Below, piece after piece: positions 7,203-8,407 of a stretch of 8,407 bases of DNA. The translations under genes and the position numbers were made by a program. Origin of the DNA: Bacteroidota bacterium (lineage in GTDB: Bacteria > Bacteroidota > Bacteroidia > Bacteroidales > UBA10428); the NCBI GenBank assembly GCA_029268165.1, contig JAJUGM010000135.1, forward strand, positions 1 through 8,407, read 5' to 3'. The notes under the pieces are model-generated. The model saw nothing but the letters and a program-made list of their open reading frames with translations. It was not told the DNA's origin and did not search any database. Positions within the stretch are counted from its first letter, which is position 1. Each line of letters opens with the position of its first letter.

Positions 7203-8407
7203 ATGAAAAGAATTGTATTGATTTCGGCTGTATTGGTTTTTGCATTTATTCATATTGCAGCGCAGCCTCCGGCAGGCGGTTTTGATCCTGCCAACATGCC
7301 CAAGAACGGTGTTATCACAGGTAAAGTATTTGACAGTGGTACGGGGTTACCTATTGAATATGCCACGCTGGCCCTTTACAGAATGAAAGATTCATCCTTG
7401 GTTACGGGATCTATTACTGATAATAAGGGAGAATTTACATTAAATGAACTACCTTATGGCATGTATTATCTTGAAGTGGGTTTTCTGGGTTATGAAAAAT
7501 TCAGGCTTAACAGGATATTGATTACTCCGCAAAAACAGATTGTTGATGTGGGTAAAATTAATATTTCACCCTCTTCAGTAAACCTGGATGCTGTTGAAGT
7601 TGTGGCAGAGAATAACCGGGTAGAATACAAGATAGACAAAAAGGTGATAACACTATCACAGGATATGACCTCGTCAGGCGGAACTGTTGCTCAGGCTCTT
7701 GAGAACACACCATCAATTGAAGTTGATATTGAAGGCAATGTTACCTTGCGGGGTAGCTCAAATTACAAGGTTCTGATTGACGGCAAACCAAGTGTAATTC
7801 AGGGTAGTGAGGCATTACAACAGATACCGGCCAGCTCGGTACAAAGTGTTGAAATAATTACAAACCCATCTGCCAAGTATGACCCTGACGGTGATGCCGG
7901 AATCATAAATATCGTTATGAAGAAACAAAAGCAAAGGGGATTCAATGGCATAATCAATGCTTCAGCAGGAACCCGCGAAAAATATTCTGCCGATTTTCTG
8001 CTCAATTTCAAACAGAAAAAAACCAATTTCTTTATCGGAGGAGAGGTTTCGGATAATGCTTTTCACCAAAACGGAAATAATGAGCAACACATTATAGGCC
8101 ATGATACCACTTATTATAGATTATCCGAGCGGGAAGGGCTCTTTAAGCGCAGTGGTTATTCACTGAAAGCAGGTGCAGATTACTATATTGATAATAAAAA
8201 CACCATTACCTTACAGGGTAGTATTGGAAAAAGAAATTTTGAAAGAAACTTTTTTTCTCGTTTCCATAAATACAACATTCCGACAGGTGACGAGCTTTAT
8301 TATACCGAAGATAACCAGGGTCCGCATGAAAACAATTACTATAATCTGTCGCTCGATTACAGAAAAGAATTTGACAATCCTATGCATGAATTGAAAGCAT
8401 CGGTTTA
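7203..8407 (+). CDS. TonB-dependent receptor, outer membrane beta-barrel family, 3'-truncated
   Basis: This open frame runs from the ATG at 7203 to the right edge, 401 codons plus two bases, with no stop. MKRIVLISAVLVFAFIHIAAQ is a clear signal peptide with cleavage near residues 20-21, which fixes the start. Residues 36-120 are a carboxypeptidase-regulatory-like beta-sandwich (GVITGKVFD, YATLALY, TDNKGEFTL, LEVGFLGYE). A short linker, LDAVEVVAE (128-136), resembles the region before the plug in SusC-type proteins. The plug follows (about 140-241): DKKVITLSQDMTSSGG, ALENTPSIEVD, GNVTLRGSS, VLIDGKPS, VEIITNPSAKYDPDG and AGIINIVMKK. The remainder starts the barrel (GFNGIINASAG and later aromatic strands). 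The plug signature fits the family annotated as 'outer membrane beta-barrel family protein'; full members are usually roughly 800 residues, so about half is present. It is expected to sit in the outer membrane and be energised by TonB-ExbB-ExbD, but the substrate cannot be told, and no SusD gene is visible. Confidence 0.93.
   Translation, partial: MKRIVLISAVLVFAFIHIAAQPPAGGFDPANMPKNGVITGKVFDSGTGLPIEYATLALYRMKDSSLVTGSITDNKGEFTLNELPYGMYYLEVGFLGYEKFRLNRILITPQKQIVDVGKINISPSSVNLDAVEVVAENNRVEYKIDKKVITLSQDMTSSGGTVAQALENTPSIEVDIEGNVTLRGSSNYKVLIDGKPSVIQGSEALQQIPASSVQSVEIITNPSAKYDPDGDAGIINIVMKKQKQRGFNGIINASAGTREKYSADFLLNFKQKKTNFFIGGEVSDNAFHQNGNNEQHIIGHDTTYYRLSEREGLFKRSGYSLKAGADYYIDNKNTITLQGSIGKRNFERNFFSRFHKYNIPTGDELYYTEDNQGPHENNYYNLSLDYRKEFDNPMHELKASV

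Noticed and set aside
7799..8394. Short open frames on both strands within the TonB-dependent receptor
   Set aside because: The receptor frame is continuous and matches the plug and barrel signatures throughout; the short frames are incidental.
1..8407. Defence system, CRISPR array, insertion sequence, tRNA or rRNA
   Set aside because: No regularly spaced short repeats, transposase motifs, terminal inverted repeats or RNA-gene signatures were found; the genes present are all envelope or secreted proteins.

Overview
The window looks like a fragment of a Bacteroidota genome (Bacteroidales or a related lineage; the taxon is inferred). The evidence is a very large secreted protein ending in a Type IX secretion (T9SS) C-terminal sorting domain, an outer-membrane barrel of a Bacteroidota type, and a TonB-dependent receptor with an N-terminal carboxypeptidase-regulatory-like domain. 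DNA is moderately AT-rich and no clear Shine-Dalgarno sites are seen, which also fits.

Layout: bases 1-121 are odd. On the minus strand they read as a piece of a Bacteroidota Ig-like repeat protein and they meet the next gene at a short inverted repeat, so this edge may be a chimeric or inverted junction. Bases 91-4869 (+) hold the 3' part of a giant multidomain surface protein: a partial cadherin-like module, two Ig-like modules, four tandem repeats of 86-92 residues, three beta-sandwich modules, two PKD-type domains, a MAM-like jellyroll, an Omp28/thioredoxin-like domain without cysteines, and the sorting domain. Its true start and signal peptide are missing. Bases 4988-7045 (+) encode a 685-residue secreted protein with a degenerate ComEA-like helix-hairpin-helix region and a predicted outer-membrane beta-barrel. 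Bases 7203-8407 (+) hold the first 401 codons of a TonB-dependent receptor that runs off the right edge. The spacers (118 and 157 bases) are AT-rich and carry no gene.

All three main genes point the same way and all encode envelope or cell-surface proteins. The spacers are long enough for separate promoters, so a single operon is not shown. Nothing in the window indicates a defence system, CRISPR array, transposon or RNA gene. The most interesting items are the left-edge junction, the cysteine-less Omp28-like domain fused into an adhesin-like T9SS cargo, and the barrel protein with a helix-hairpin-helix region that has lost its DNA-binding hairpins.
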